Shown one piece after another: positions 19,847 through 29,637 of a stretch of DNA of 64,000 nt. A program made the translations under genes and the position numbers. Every line of letters begins with the position of its first letter. The first letter of the stretch is position 1. Where the stretch lies: assembly GCF_026016445.1 (NCBI RefSeq), contig NZ_CP096147.1, forward strand, positions 2,826,501-2,890,500, given 5' to 3'. This stretch comes from Cognatishimia activa. Lineage in GTDB: Bacteria > Pseudomonadota > Alphaproteobacteria > Rhodobacterales > Rhodobacteraceae. A model generated the notes under the pieces. The model did no database searches, was not told where the DNA came from, and saw only the letters and a list, made by a program, of their open reading frames with translations.

Positions 19847-20676
19847 CATTACCAAAAATTCCTTTGGCGGCAGTTGTTGGGCATCCGATTGCACATTCAA
19901 AATCTCCGAAATTGCATGGCTATTGGCTTAAGACCTACGGCATTGCCGGACATTACATCCCGATGGATGTCGCACCGGATGACCTGGAGACGGTTCTGCG
20001 CAATATGCATAAGATGGGTTTTGTGGGCGCCAATGTTACGATTCCGCATAAAACCCGCGCTTTGGAAATTGCCGATCAGGTGACAGATCGCGCGACTTTG
20101 ATTGGTGCGGCGAACACGTTGATCTTCCATGAGGATGGAAAAATCCTTGCCGACAACACTGATGGCTATGGATTTATCCAAAACCTGCGCCAATCCGCAC
20201 CAGAATGGGATCCGGCCTCTGGACCAGCCGTGGTTCTGGGAGCAGGCGGCGCAGCGCGTGCAGTCGTTGCATCCCTTTTGGATGCCGGTGTGCCCGAAAT
20301 TTTCATAAGCAACCGGACACGGGTGCGTGCCGAACAACTGCGCGATGATTTTGGGGCGCGGTTGAAAGTTGTGGAATGGGTGCAAGCTGGCGAAACCATG
20401 GAAGATGGCGCCACGATTGTGAACACCACGTCTTTGGGAATGGCGGGAAAACCAGAATTAAAGGTCTCTCTCGAAGGCCTCCAGGCCGGAAGCCTTGTGA
20501 CGGATTTGGTTTACACACCTCTGCGCACACCATTTTTGGATGAAGCAGAACAGAGGGGCTGCGTGACCGTAGATGGTCTGGGTATGTTGTTGCATCAGGC
20601 GACACCGGGATTTGAACGTTGGTTTGGCCCACGGCCAGAAGTTACCGAAGAACTTCGTCAGGTGATGCTGACATGA
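19843..20676 (+). CDS. aroE: Shikimate dehydrogenase
   Basis: Reduces 3-dehydroshikimate to shikimate with NADPH in aromatic amino acid synthesis. The 277-residue protein has the substrate loop HSKSPKLHG near residue 18, conserved Lys in TIPHKTRAL, and the NADP-binding GAGGAARAV near residue 130. Coupled to maf by ATGA and to coaE by ATGA, forming the maf-aroE-coaE-dnaQ origin-proximal operon. Confidence 0.95.
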   Translation: MTLPKIPLAAVVGHPIAHSKSPKLHGYWLKTYGIAGHYIPMDVAPDDLETVLRNMHKMGFVGANVTIPHKTRALEIADQVTDRATLIGAANTLIFHEDGKILADNTDGYGFIQNLRQSAPEWDPASGPAVVLGAGGAARAVVASLLDAGVPEIFISNRTRVRAEQLRDDFGARLKVVEWVQAGETMEDGATIVNTTSLGMAGKPELKVSLEGLQAGSLVTDLVYTPLRTPFLDEAEQRGCVTVDGLGMLLHQATPGFERWFGPRPEVTEELRQVMLT

Positions 20677-21266
20677 CATTCAAGCTCGGATTGACCGGCT
20701 CCATTGGTATGGGCAAGTCGACCACGGCGAAAATGTTTGCCGATTTGGGCTGTGCGGTTTGGGATGCAGATGCCGCTGTACATCGGATGTATTCCAAAGG
20801 CGGCGCCGCGGTTTCCCCAATGCAGGCAGTTTTTCCAACGGCCATCCAAGACGGTGCTGTGTCGCGTGATGCTCTGAAAGAGATCATCGGAACGGACCCA
20901 AGCGCACTGACGCAGGTCGAAAAAATTGTGCATCCCTTGGTGGCGGCGGATCGAGATAACTTCATTGCCAACAGCCAGTCCGAAATCACTGTCCTAGATA
21001 TACCATTGCTCTTTGAAAACGGTAGCGAACAGAAATTTGACGCCGTTGTATGCGTCTCTGTTTCACCAGAATTGCAGCGAAAACGTGTTATGGATCGGGG
21101 CACTATGACCGAGGCGCAATTTGAAAGCATTCTGGCAAAACAGATGCCCATTAATGACAAAATTGCCAAGTCCGATTATGTGATTGAAACCGACACAATG
21201 GATCACGCACTTGCCCAGGTAAAGGTCGTGATCGAAGACATTAAACAAAGGTTGGCCGATGCGTGA
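20673..21266 (+). CDS. coaE: Dephospho-CoA kinase
   Basis: Last step of coenzyme A synthesis, phosphorylating the ribose 3'-OH. The 197-residue product starts MTFKLGLTGSIGMGKSTTAKMF, with P-loop GSIGMGKST. The in-frame start 54 bases earlier lies within aroE; the ATGA overlap at 20673-20676 decides the start. Overlaps dnaQ by eight bases. Confidence 0.94.
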   Translation: MTFKLGLTGSIGMGKSTTAKMFADLGCAVWDADAAVHRMYSKGGAAVSPMQAVFPTAIQDGAVSRDALKEIIGTDPSALTQVEKIVHPLVAADRDNFIANSQSEITVLDIPLLFENGSEQKFDAVVCVSVSPELQRKRVMDRGTMTEAQFESILAKQMPINDKIAKSDYVIETDTMDHALAQVKVVIEDIKQRLADA

Positions 21267-21987
21267 AATCGTAATGGACACGGAAACCACGGGCTTTGAC
21301 GCCGAAGGATCTGACCGAATTGTGGAAATCGGTTGCGTTGAATTGTGGAACCACATGCCAACGGGTGAGACCTATCACGTCTATATCAACCCTGAGCGCT
21401 CTATGCCGGAAGAAGCCTTTGGGGTGCATGGGATTGGTCCTGACTTACTGGAACCACCCCGTCCACCGGAGCCGGGCCAGGTATTACTGCGTGATAAACC
21501 GGTTTTTGCAAAGGTGGCTCAGTCATTTTTGGATTTCATCGGCGATGCGAAGCTCGTGATCCATAATGCGTCCTTTGACATCAAATTCCTGAACGCCGAA
21601 TTGAGTCGCATGGGGTTAGCAACTATCCCCTGGGAGCAGGCAATCGATACTCTGGCTATGGCCCGCCAAAAGTTTCCGGGTGCCCGGGCAACGCTTGATG
21701 CGCTTTGTTCTCGGTTCGGCATTGATAATAGCAACCGAACCCTTCACGGGGCGTTGCTTGACTCTGAAATTTTGGCTGAGGTTTATCTTGAACTCATCGG
21801 CGGTCGGCAACCTGACTTTGCGCTTGCAAGCACGGCGGGCCAATCTAGCGGTGTTGCTCAAGACGATTGGCGACCGACAGCGCGCCCAAACCCCTTACCG
21901 TCGCGTTTGACGGAAGATGAAAAATCGGCACATGCTGAATTCGTCGAAAAAATGGGGGAAGATGCGCTTTGGAAAAAGCTGGGGTGA
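21259..21987 (+). CDS. dnaQ: DNA polymerase III epsilon subunit (3'-5' proofreading exonuclease)
   Basis: Proofreads newly made DNA in the replicative holoenzyme. The 242-residue protein has the DEDDh exonuclease motifs: Exo I DTETTG at residues 7-12, Exo II HNASFDIKFLN near residue 98, and Exo III HGALLDSEILAEVY near residue 163. A flexible C-terminus of about 55 residues probably binds the alpha subunit. Placed next to the inferred origin with coaE, a common alphaproteobacterial order. Confidence 0.95.
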   Translation: MREIVMDTETTGFDAEGSDRIVEIGCVELWNHMPTGETYHVYINPERSMPEEAFGVHGIGPDLLEPPRPPEPGQVLLRDKPVFAKVAQSFLDFIGDAKLVIHNASFDIKFLNAELSRMGLATIPWEQAIDTLAMARQKFPGARATLDALCSRFGIDNSNRTLHGALLDSEILAEVYLELIGGRQPDFALASTAGQSSGVAQDDWRPTARPNPLPSRLTEDEKSAHAEFVEKMGEDALWKKLG

Positions 21988-22023
21988 CATCCTCGGCCCA
22001 GATGAAGCAGAACCGAGGATGTC
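21986..22023. terminator. Hairpin between convergent dnaQ and secB
   Basis: An 11-bp perfect stem (GACATCCTCGG at 21986-21996 with CCGAGGATGTC at 22013-22023) surrounds a 16-base loop. It begins inside the dnaQ stop codon. Neither strand has a long adjacent T-run, so it may act as a bidirectional terminator or as a 3'-end stabiliser. Confidence 0.5.
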
Positions 22024-22031
22024 AAAAAGAT

Positions 22032-22541
22032 TTAGGCGTCTAGCTTCTGTTCACCAGCTGCGGCCTGACGGCGCGCGATTTCGTTGCGGTAAAGCGCAAC
22101 AAAGTCGATGGTTTCCAGGTTCAGAGGCGGGAAGCCACCATCACGAGTGATGTCAGAAACAATACGACGCACAAATGGGAAGATCATGCGTGGGCATTCG
22201 ATCAGAAGGAATGGGTGCAGTTGTTCTTCTGGGATCCCTTCGATCGAGAAGATTCCAACATAGTCGAGTTCCAGAACGAATAGCGTCTGATCACCACCTT
22301 TGGCTTTGTTGGTGATGTTCAATTTGATCGCAGATTCATATTGGTTTTCCTGCTGACGCTTTTTCGCGTCGAGGTTCACTTGCACCTGAACGTCAGGCTG
22401 AACGTCGCCTTGAATGCCCTTCTGCGCCAGAATGTTTTCAAACGACATGTCACGGACATATTGAGTCATGACATTCATTTTAATCTGTGGGGCTTGCGGT
22501 GCTTCTGCAGCGCCGCCGGTTTCAGGCGTGTTTTCAGCCAT
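22032..22541 (-). CDS. secB: Protein-export chaperone SecB
   Basis: Tetrameric cytoplasmic chaperone that keeps preproteins unfolded and hands them to SecA. The 169-residue protein has the conserved core starting QIKMNVMTQYVRDMSFENILAQ and the acidic LDYVGIFSIEGIPEE segment that contacts SecA. Normal length. Stands alone, 60 bases from fxsA. Confidence 0.95.
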   Translation of the reverse strand: MAENTPETGGAAEAPQAPQIKMNVMTQYVRDMSFENILAQKGIQGDVQPDVQVQVNLDAKKRQQENQYESAIKLNITNKAKGGDQTLFVLELDYVGIFSIEGIPEEQLHPFLLIECPRMIFPFVRRIVSDITRDGGFPPLNLETIDFVALYRNEIARRQAAAGEQKLDA

Positions 22542-22601
22542 GGGGTTTCTCCGAAAATATCAAAAATTTGCAGGCAGGCTTAACAGAGGCGGCCACGGGC
22601 C

Positions 22602-23108
22602 TCAATGCTTAGTCCAACCAGAGGGGCCGCGATCAGTGTCATGGGTCGGTTTTTTAGCAGGATCAACTTCGGTGAAGTCTCCATCGATCACGTCTTCATC
22701 TTTTTGAGGGTGACCGCGGAAATGCATGTTCTGCGCGTTTCCGCCCATGTTGAAGCTTTGCACCTTAATGCGCTTGCGTGCGTAGTTCATGATCGCAACC
22801 CGAACTGGTGGCATGAGAAGAGCAAAACCAACAGCATCGGTGAAGAAACCCGGTGTCAGCAATAAAGCGCCGGAAAAGAGGATCATCGCACCATGCGCCA
22901 AAGGTTCCGTAGGATCATTCAACTCATTGAAGGACTTGCGCAGATCGCCCATTGCCATCGCGCCCTGATTGCGCACCAGCCAAGTGCCCAGAATAGCTGT
23001 TAAAACCACAATCGCCAGCGTTGGGAGGAGCCCAATCGCGCCACCGATTTGGATAAACAAACCGATTTCGATCAAAGGTACGGCCAAAAAGGCCAAAAAC
23101 AACCACAT
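22602..23108 (-). CDS. fxsA: FxsA-family inner-membrane protein
   Basis: The 168-residue protein has the FxsA (PF04186) N-terminus with two transmembrane helices (LFLAFLAVPLIEIGLFIQIG and a second near residue 25) and two more hydrophobic segments. FxsA alters phage exclusion when overexpressed in E. coli; its normal role is unknown. The C-terminal third is hydrophilic with an acidic run (residues 135-150) and a His/Lys end. Divergent from the Tim44-like gene with about 100 bases between. Confidence 0.8.
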   Translation of the reverse strand: MWLFLAFLAVPLIEIGLFIQIGGAIGLLPTLAIVVLTAILGTWLVRNQGAMAMGDLRKSFNELNDPTEPLAHGAMILFSGALLLTPGFFTDAVGFALLMPPVRVAIMNYARKRIKVQSFNMGGNAQNMHFRGHPQKDEDVIDGDFTEVDPAKKPTHDTDRGPSGWTKH

Positions 23109-23208
23109 CTTATGAACTCCTTGTCACTTCGCGCGTGTGGACTTGACTGCGCGTGTGACATACATAAGTCCGGTACATGTTGATTTCTACGTCCAAGACG
23201 AGGTTCTA

Positions 23209-23862
23209 ATGAATTCGCCCCTACTTCAGCTTTTGGTATTGGCCGGCATCGCCGTCTTTTTGATCCTGCGGCTGAGAAATGTGCTTGGCACCCGTGATGG
23301 GTTTGAGCCTCCCCGTGAAACGACTGTTCAGCAACGTCGTGGCCCTGAACTTGAAGTGATCGAAGGTGGCCCAGATCGGGACATCACAGATCACGTGGAA
23401 GAAGGCTCTTCTTCTGCGGAAGCTCTGGGCAAGATGAAATCCGCAGAGCCGGGCTTTGGCGTCAGTGACTTCTTGGGTGGCGCAAAGGGCGCTTACGAGA
23501 TGATCCTGATGGGCTTTGAAAAAGGCGATCTATCCGGTGTGAAAGATTTCTTGGCAGACGATGTTTACGAAGCGTTCGATGGCGTTGTGAAAGCCCGCGA
23601 AGAGCAAGGCCTGACCATCGATGCTGAATTCATCGGTGTCCGGGAGACCACGTTGCAGGAGGCAACTTTTGACGATGCAACGCGTGAAGCTGAGCTGACC
23701 GTGAAATTCATCGGCGAGCTGACCTATGTCGTGCGCAATGCCGAGGGTGAGATTGTCGAAGGCAGCGAGACCCAGGTGAAACGTCAGAAAGACGCTTGGA
23801 CCTTCGCGCGTACCATGGGTGCTGACGATCCTAACTGGCAGCTTGTTGCCACGGGCGAATGA
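23209..23862 (+). CDS. Tim44-like domain protein (TimA-type adaptor)
   Basis: A 217-residue protein with an N-terminal transmembrane helix (LLQLLVLAGIAVFLILRLRNVLG) and a cytoplasmic or periplasmic Tim44-like domain (PF04280) of about 150 residues (VSDFLGGAKGAYEMILMGFEKGD and the ending AWTFARTMGADDPNWQLVATGE are typical). Alphaproteobacterial homologues of the mitochondrial import component Tim44. Their bacterial function is unclear but they are linked to membrane protein handling. Start chosen at 23209 since GAGG lies upstream. Coupled to mltA. Confidence 0.85.
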   Translation: MNSPLLQLLVLAGIAVFLILRLRNVLGTRDGFEPPRETTVQQRRGPELEVIEGGPDRDITDHVEEGSSSAEALGKMKSAEPGFGVSDFLGGAKGAYEMILMGFEKGDLSGVKDFLADDVYEAFDGVVKAREEQGLTIDAEFIGVRETTLQEATFDDATREAELTVKFIGELTYVVRNAEGEIVEGSETQVKRQKDAWTFARTMGADDPNWQLVATGE

Positions 23863-24896
23863 TTGCGGCGCTTCGGGCGGCATTGGTTGCAGGGGTTGCG
23901 ATGATGTCAAACATCGCAACCGCTGAGACGTCTTACACGATTTTAGACTACAAAGACCTTGATGGTTGGGAGCGCGACGATCACCACGCCGCGCTTCGTG
24001 TATTTCAGAACACTTGCCCCGACCTTGATGCGCCCGACTGGCGTGCGATCTGTGCGGCCGCCCCGACCTTTGGCAATGCAAAGAAGTTCTTTGAGCTTCT
24101 GTTTCGACCAGTCCTGATCGAGGATGGGGTCGATGCGAAATTCACCGGCTATTTTGAGCCGGAACTGCACGGATCTCGTGTACCAACCGCGCGTTATCGC
24201 TTTCCGGTTTATGCCAAACCACCAGAAGTGCGTTTGGGCCAAAGGTTCATGACTCGAGAAGAGATCGAAACCACCGGCGCTTTGGTTGGTCGCGGATTGG
24301 AAATCGCCTGGGTTGATGACTCGGTTGAGCTGTTTTTCCTTCAAATCCAAGGGTCTGGCCGTATTCGTTTGCCGGATGGTAGCGCCATTCGCGTAGGTTA
24401 TGGCGGAGCCAATGGGCATCCCTATCGTTCTGTTGGCGCAGAACTCGTGAGGCGTGGGACCTACGCCAGCCATCAGGTTTCTGCGCAGGTCATCCAGAAT
24501 TGGGTGAAACGGAACCCTGTCGATGGGGCTGAGTTGCTACGGCACAACCCATCTTACGTTTTCTTCCGCACGGTGAACCAAGTCCCCGCCCATAAGGGGC
24601 CTTTGGGGGCCATGAACCGCTCAATCACAACCATGCGGTCTGTTGCCGTTGATCCAGCCTTTACCCAACTCGGCGCGCCAGTTTGGGTAGAGAAAGACGG
24701 TGATGATCCAATCCGCCGTTTGATGATAGCGCAGGATACAGGATCAGCCATCAAAGGCGCTCAGCGGGCGGATATTTTCTTTGGAACGGGTGATGAAGCC
24801 GGTCGTAAGGCCGGTCGTTTGCGGGATCCTGGGCGGATGATTGTTTTGCTCCCAATCCAGCGGGCCTACTCGCTTTTGCCTGAGGCGGTGATGTGA
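23859..24896 (+). CDS. mltA: Membrane-bound lytic murein transglycosylase A family protein
   Basis: Cleaves glycan strands of peptidoglycan, forming 1,6-anhydro-MurNAc ends. The 345-residue protein has a signal peptide ending at AETSY, the MltA domain, and the 3D domain with the catalytic aspartate segment AQDTGSAIKGAQRADIFFG around residue 290. No lipobox Cys is visible, so it is probably periplasmic and not a lipoprotein. Start overlaps the stop of the Tim44-like gene (ATGA). Confidence 0.92.
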   Translation: MIAALRAALVAGVAMMSNIATAETSYTILDYKDLDGWERDDHHAALRVFQNTCPDLDAPDWRAICAAAPTFGNAKKFFELLFRPVLIEDGVDAKFTGYFEPELHGSRVPTARYRFPVYAKPPEVRLGQRFMTREEIETTGALVGRGLEIAWVDDSVELFFLQIQGSGRIRLPDGSAIRVGYGGANGHPYRSVGAELVRRGTYASHQVSAQVIQNWVKRNPVDGAELLRHNPSYVFFRTVNQVPAHKGPLGAMNRSITTMRSVAVDPAFTQLGAPVWVEKDGDDPIRRLMIAQDTGSAIKGAQRADIFFGTGDEAGRKAGRLRDPGRMIVLLPIQRAYSLLPEAVM

Positions 24897-25486
24897 AACG
24901 CAAAGGCCTGAGTGATGAAGACAAGGCGTTGTGGAAAAAGGTTTCCGAAACCGCGGAACCTTTGCATCCCCCGAAACGCAAACCAGTCAGCCCAGAAGAT
25001 CGCCCCTTGCCGATGCCAAAACCGGTAAAAGTGGAAGTAACGCAGTTGCAGCCATTTCAGCTGGGCGCGAAGGCCAAGAAAAATGCCAAGAACCATGACT
25101 TGATGCCGTCGATTTCGGATCGCGTCGGAAATCAGCCCGTGCAGATGGACAAAAAGGCTTACGGCCGCATGACCAAAGGCAAGCTGACCCCGGAGGGACG
25201 GATTGACCTGCACGGTATGACCCTGGATCAGGCGCATCCTGCCCTGATTGGCTTCGTGATGCGCTCCTATACCGAGGGCAAACGGCTCGTGCTGGTGATC
25301 ACGGGCAAAGGCAAAAGCAAGCGCGATGACGGGCCGATCCCGGTGCGACGCGGCGTGTTGAAACATCAGGTTCCACAATGGTTGCAAATGGCGCCTCTGC
25401 GTTCAGTGGTCTTGCAGGTTCGTGAGGCGCATCTGAAACACGGTGGCTCTGGCGCCTACTATGTATATTTGCGTCGGCGCGGTTAA
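24893..25486 (+). CDS. Smr-domain protein (MutS2 C-terminal-like nuclease domain)
   Basis: The 197-residue protein carries an Smr domain in its C-terminal half, with the DLHGMTLDQA motif near residue 105 and the ITGKGK segment, and a hydrophilic N-terminus. Smr domains are nucleases active on DNA or RNA; stand-alone ones have been linked to RNA cleavage and ribosome-collision rescue. GTG start at 24893-24895 overlaps the mltA stop. It ends in a 4-base overlap with the convergent hydrolase gene. Confidence 0.88.
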   Translation: MKRKGLSDEDKALWKKVSETAEPLHPPKRKPVSPEDRPLPMPKPVKVEVTQLQPFQLGAKAKKNAKNHDLMPSISDRVGNQPVQMDKKAYGRMTKGKLTPEGRIDLHGMTLDQAHPALIGFVMRSYTEGKRLVLVITGKGKSKRDDGPIPVRRGVLKHQVPQWLQMAPLRSVVLQVREAHLKHGGSGAYYVYLRRRG

Positions 25487-26616
25487 CCCGATGTATTCGA
25501 CAGGGCCTCGACCGGCTCCAGCTTCCAAAGCACTGCGCGGCCCATGGTTTCCTTGGTGACTGCAATGCGCCGCTGTCCTGCGTCTAGTTCCAAAGTCGTA
25601 CCGCTTTCTTCTTCCAATAGACGCAGAACACCACCGCTATTGATAAAATCTAGCAATGCCGGTGATGTCGCGATGGCAAAATGATCGGTGTTTCTGCCTT
25701 CTCCGAAAGCTGAAATATCAAATACCAGAATTGGGTAGTCTGCCAGCGCAGCTATGTCACTGTCGTTTCCCAAGCGGCTGGGGCGCCCGCTGATAACGCC
25801 CGAAACCTGCAGCGCCACATCACGTTCTGAGACGAATAGCATAAAGGGCTGTGGCAGAGATCGAAGTTTTGCAAGCTGGCTTTTGAATACATCGATATCG
25901 ATGTCCGGCACGATCAGCGCCACTCCGAACAGATTTTTTGATGCCCAGCCGGGGCTTTCGATTTCTATTTGGCGCAGCGCTTCCATCGTCAACAAAGCCC
26001 CCATTGAATGGGCAAGCACGAAGGGCTTTGCCTTTGTACCATCTCGGGTTGCTTTCAGCGTTTGAACGAGTGCATCTCGGCTGAACAAAGTGCTATCGCG
26101 ATCATGGCCGTAGCCCACAACTTTGGCCGCGCTGGGCCATGCGAAATTCACGTGGGTCGAAAAGGTTTCTACGTCGTGACGCATCTGCGCCTGACGATAT
26201 AGAGCCTCGGAATAACTGTTGTTGAACCCATGCACAAAAACCATCGCGTTGCGATTTTCAGCAGGGAGGCCGCGGGTCTGATGCGATAGCGCGGTTTCAA
26301 AACCGGACTCACCTTTCAGAATTTGCAGTGACGCGATTGAAAAGTGTTGCTGCGGATCTGGATTATTGTGTCTGATGCGTAGCGTTCCCGGTACATGCTC
26401 TGCTGGAACAACCACTGTCGCCTTTTGATAGACGAGATCCTCAGATCTGGACTTTCCGTAGCCGGAGGATTCAGAGTTAGGTGCGCGGTTTGTGGCGACA
26501 AATATCTGATGCGGTGTGCCGATGGAGCCGGCATCAGGCTTCAGTATCAATTGTTCCCTTTCGGCGCAGGCCGCTAAAAACGAAAGAACAAGAACGCTTA
26601 ATAACCAAAATCGCAT
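25483..26616 (-). CDS. Alpha/beta-hydrolase lipoprotein (DUF900 type)
   Basis: A predicted lipoprotein: signal peptide MRFWLLSVLVLSFLAAC with lipobox L-A-A-C. The remaining 360 residues form a DUF900-like hydrolase with the nucleophile motif AHSMGAL (GxSxG variant with His) near residue 200 and an oxyanion-region HGFNNSY near residue 130. Substrate unknown; family members are esterases or lipases. Not clearly an operon with its neighbours: hslU lies 65 bases downstream of it on the chromosome but in the same direction upstream. Confidence 0.8.
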   Translation of the reverse strand: MRFWLLSVLVLSFLAACAEREQLILKPDAGSIGTPHQIFVATNRAPNSESSGYGKSRSEDLVYQKATVVVPAEHVPGTLRIRHNNPDPQQHFSIASLQILKGESGFETALSHQTRGLPAENRNAMVFVHGFNNSYSEALYRQAQMRHDVETFSTHVNFAWPSAAKVVGYGHDRDSTLFSRDALVQTLKATRDGTKAKPFVLAHSMGALLTMEALRQIEIESPGWASKNLFGVALIVPDIDIDVFKSQLAKLRSLPQPFMLFVSERDVALQVSGVISGRPSRLGNDSDIAALADYPILVFDISAFGEGRNTDHFAIATSPALLDFINSGGVLRLLEEESGTTLELDAGQRRIAVTKETMGRAVLWKLEPVEALSNTSG

Positions 26617-26681
26617 AACAGCCTACCAGCTCATACCCTGGCTGAACTATCGGCAGCCAGGGTAAATGAGGCAACTAAAAC

Positions 26682-27989
26682 CTAAAGCACGTAGCGCGAC
26701 ACATCTGTTGATTTTGACAGCTCGCCAAGGTGTTTCTCAACAAACGCCGCATCCACAGAAATATCTGTTCCCGCCTGATCAGGTGCTGTGAAGCTAAGAT
26801 CTTCGAAGACCCGCTCTATCACAGTGTAAAGTCGCCGTGCGCCGATGTTTTCGACGGATTGGTTCACGTCTGCCGCGATCTTAGCCAGCGCCGCGATGCC
26901 GTCATCGGTGAAGGTCACCGCGACTTCCTCGGTTGCCATCAATGCAGAATACTGACGGGTCAACGCATTATCGGTCTCCGTCAGAATGCGCACGAAGTCC
27001 TCTTCGGTCAGGGCGCGCAATTCTACGCGGATTGGCAGACGGCCTTGCAGTTCTGGCAGCAGGTCAGACGGTTTCGCAATGTGGAAAGCACCGGATGCGA
27101 TGAACAGGATGTGGTCAGTTTTCACCGGGCCATGCTTTGTGGAAACAGTTGTGCCTTCGATCAGCGGCAGCAGGTCGCGCTGCACCCCTTCACGAGAGAC
27201 ATCACCACCGCGCGCATCAGACCGGGCACAGACTTTGTCGATCTCATCGAGAAAGACAATGCCGTTTTGCTCCACTGCTTCCAGTGCCGCTTTGGTGACA
27301 GTCTCATCATCCAGCAGTTTGTCGGCTTCTTCGCCAATTAATACGTCGTAGCTTTCTGCAACGGTCATGCGTTTCTTAGTAGTGCGGCCACCCAGCGCTT
27401 TGCCGAAGATATCGCCTAGGTTCATCATGCCCATTTGCCCACCCGGCTGGCCCGGTATGTCAAACATCGGCATCGGATTAGAGGTATCGGAAATCTCAAG
27501 ATCGATAACCGTATCATCCAGCTCGCCCGCGTGCAGTTTTTTGCGGAACATCTCACGCGTGCCTTCGCGCGCGTCTTCACCGGCAATGGCGGTGATCACG
27601 CGTTCTTCGGCAGCGTTCTGCGCGTTGGCTTTGACCTCATCACGCATGTATTCGCGGGTCTGCATAATGGCCGCGTCGACTGGATCACGCACGATCTGTT
27701 CAACGTCGCGGCCTACGTAACCCACTTCGGTGAACTTCGTGGCTTCGACCTTGATAAACGGTGCTTTGGCAAGCTTTGCCAGACGCCGGGAAATCTCGGT
27801 TTTACCAACGCCGGTTGGCCCGATCATCAGGATGTTCTTCGGGTAGACTTCATCGCGTAGATCATCAGAGAGCTGCTTGCGACGCCACCGGTTGCGCAGG
27901 GCCACAGCGACGGCACGTTTGGCGTCTTTTTGGCCGATGATGAAACGGTCGAGTTCTGAGACGATTTCGCGAGGGGTCAGGTCAGTCAT
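26682..27989 (-). CDS. hslU: ATP-dependent protease ATPase subunit HslU
   Basis: AAA+ unfoldase that feeds substrates to HslV. The 435-residue protein has the Walker [10 protein letters not shown] near residue 56, Walker B FLDEIDK near residue 248, the I-domain between them, and the conserved C-terminal ...VSRYVL that inserts into HslV. Separated from hslV by the DUF2157-like gene, in the order hslV-membrane protein-hslU, whereas most bacteria have them adjacent. Confidence 0.96.
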   Translation of the reverse strand: MTDLTPREIVSELDRFIIGQKDAKRAVAVALRNRWRRKQLSDDLRDEVYPKNILMIGPTGVGKTEISRRLAKLAKAPFIKVEATKFTEVGYVGRDVEQIVRDPVDAAIMQTREYMRDEVKANAQNAAEERVITAIAGEDAREGTREMFRKKLHAGELDDTVIDLEISDTSNPMPMFDIPGQPGGQMGMMNLGDIFGKALGGRTTKKRMTVAESYDVLIGEEADKLLDDETVTKAALEAVEQNGIVFLDEIDKVCARSDARGGDVSREGVQRDLLPLIEGTTVSTKHGPVKTDHILFIASGAFHIAKPSDLLPELQGRLPIRVELRALTEEDFVRILTETDNALTRQYSALMATEEVAVTFTDDGIAALAKIAADVNQSVENIGARRLYTVIERVFEDLSFTAPDQAGTDISVDAAFVEKHLGELSKSTDVSRYVL

Positions 27990-27998
27990 GAGTATCCA

Positions 27999-29057
27999 TT
28001 ACGAGTGGGCAGGCGGTAGCCGCTTCAGCGGCAGAACACCTGAGAATGTTTTCAGGAGTGCAGCGCGGATGCGAGCCCAGAAGGCCCCCAGCGCCACAAG
28101 GAAGATACCAAGGAACAGGATCGTCAGTCCCGCACCGTCTCCTTCAAAGACAGTGAAGGCCAGGGCGACGACATAGCCAATGGCGGTGATTAGGAAGGAC
28201 CGGCGGTCAATGATGATCGCGATCAAGGCGAAGGCCAGCAATACGACTAAAAGAACGGCGTTGCTTTCGCTCTCCATCAGTGCAAGCGCAAGGGTGTTAA
28301 CTAATGCAGGCGCAGCAACGACGTGCAGCCAGAAACCCTGCGCCGACCGTCGGGTGACTCGGTGCGGATCAGACATGTCAAAAACCATTGCGACAACGAA
28401 AACCGCGAGGCCCACAGCCAGCGTGATCCATGCGAAGGGGCCCTGCGCGCTGAGGCGGAAGATATCGGTGATATCTGCCGGCGTGCCCGCGCTATTGGCA
28501 CCAATGATCATAGCGAGGCCAAAAATACCAAGCGCAATTAGCGCCATGGCGAAAGGCACGCGGAAGCGCCACCAATAGACGGTCAGGGCCGCGACGCTGG
28601 CTCCCATGGCGATTGGCAGAGAAGAAAAGTCCTCCTGAGCAACCATGAAAGGTTCCGCAAAATAGGCAGCGCAGCCAGCGACAGCATTCCCGGCAAACAT
28701 GATCGACAGGGCAATCGCTGGGGCAACCATACGACGGATGCGAATAAAGTATTCCGAAATACCCCAGATCACTAACCCGCCAATAACAGTCGCTGTCAGG
28801 ATGTGAGATTGATAGTTCACAATCTCGGTCGCCATGGTCACGGAATTCACTGTGATCCAGCCCGCAGCTAAGATCACCAGACCAACGACGATGAAGATTT
28901 CATTGAACCCTTTGAACAGCTCAAATGGTTCATCTCCTGGTGCAAGGCCTTCGCGGGCACCACGTCGGCTATCGGCCAAAGCCCGCAATGACACTGCTTG
29001 GGCTTCGGTCAACAGACCCGACTCAACAGCGGCCCGGAGATCATCAGATGCGATCAT
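27999..29057 (-). CDS. Polytopic membrane protein, DUF2157-like, between hslV and hslU
   Basis: A 352-residue protein with an N-terminal cytoplasmic part of about 45 residues ([21 protein letters not shown], as in DUF2157 starts) followed by about ten predicted transmembrane helices. Function unknown. It overlaps the hslV stop by four bases and ends nine bases before hslU, so it is embedded in the hslVU heat-shock operon and is probably coexpressed with it. This position suggests a membrane stress link, but that is inference only. Confidence 0.7.
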   Translation of the reverse strand: MIASDDLRAAVESGLLTEAQAVSLRALADSRRGAREGLAPGDEPFELFKGFNEIFIVVGLVILAAGWITVNSVTMATEIVNYQSHILTATVIGGLVIWGISEYFIRIRRMVAPAIALSIMFAGNAVAGCAAYFAEPFMVAQEDFSSLPIAMGASVAALTVYWWRFRVPFAMALIALGIFGLAMIIGANSAGTPADITDIFRLSAQGPFAWITLAVGLAVFVVAMVFDMSDPHRVTRRSAQGFWLHVVAAPALVNTLALALMESESNAVLLVVLLAFALIAIIIDRRSFLITAIGYVVALAFTVFEGDGAGLTILFLGIFLVALGAFWARIRAALLKTFSGVLPLKRLPPAHS

Positions 29058-29611
29058 GCAGAGATCTTCTCCACGGTCAGGCGGCCATTTGTGTAGACGC
29101 AGATATCAGCCGCAATCGCCATGGCATCGCGCGCAATGGTTTCAGCGTCTTTGTCGCTGTCCATCATACCGCGGGCAGCAGCCAGGGCGAAGTTACCGCC
29201 GGAACCAATTGCTGTCACGTCGTGCTCAGGCTCCAGAACATCTCCTGCACCAGTGATGACGAAGATGTCTTTACCATCCGAGACAATCAGCATGGCTTCC
29301 AGCTTTTGCAGATATTTGTCAGTCCGCCAATCCTTGGCCAATTCCACAGAGGCGCGTGCAAGCTGGCCGGGGGTCGCTTCGAGTTTGGCCTCAAGCCGTT
29401 CCAGCAAGGTGAACGCATCCGCAGTTGATCCTGCAAACCCCGCGACAACCTCATGTCCGCCCGGTTTCAGGCGACGTACCTTGCGTGCCGTGCCTTTGAT
29501 CACCGTCTGACCAAGGCTCACCTGCCCGTCCCCAGCGATCACAACCTCGCCGCCTTTATTGACGCCAATGATTGTGGTGCCGTGCCAGCCTGGGAATGCG
29601 TCGTCTGCCAT
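29054..29611 (-). CDS. hslV: ATP-dependent protease subunit HslV
   Basis: Proteasome-like threonine protease, forming the HslVU complex. The 185-residue product begins [14 protein letters not shown]: the catalytic threonine is residue 12, so an 11-residue propeptide must be removed. E. coli HslV has only the initiator Met. The conserved [16 protein letters not shown] and [11 protein letters not shown] segments follow. The internal ATG at 29609-29611 with GGAGAT upstream is chosen over one eight codons earlier. A sigma-32-like promoter precedes it. Confidence 0.95.
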   Translation of the reverse strand: MADDAFPGWHGTTIIGVNKGGEVVIAGDGQVSLGQTVIKGTARKVRRLKPGGHEVVAGFAGSTADAFTLLERLEAKLEATPGQLARASVELAKDWRTDKYLQKLEAMLIVSDGKDIFVITGAGDVLEPEHDVTAIGSGGNFALAAARGMMDSDKDAETIARDAMAIAADICVYTNGRLTVEKISA

Positions 29612-29637
29612 AAGGATCTCCGTAATTTCGTCCACAA

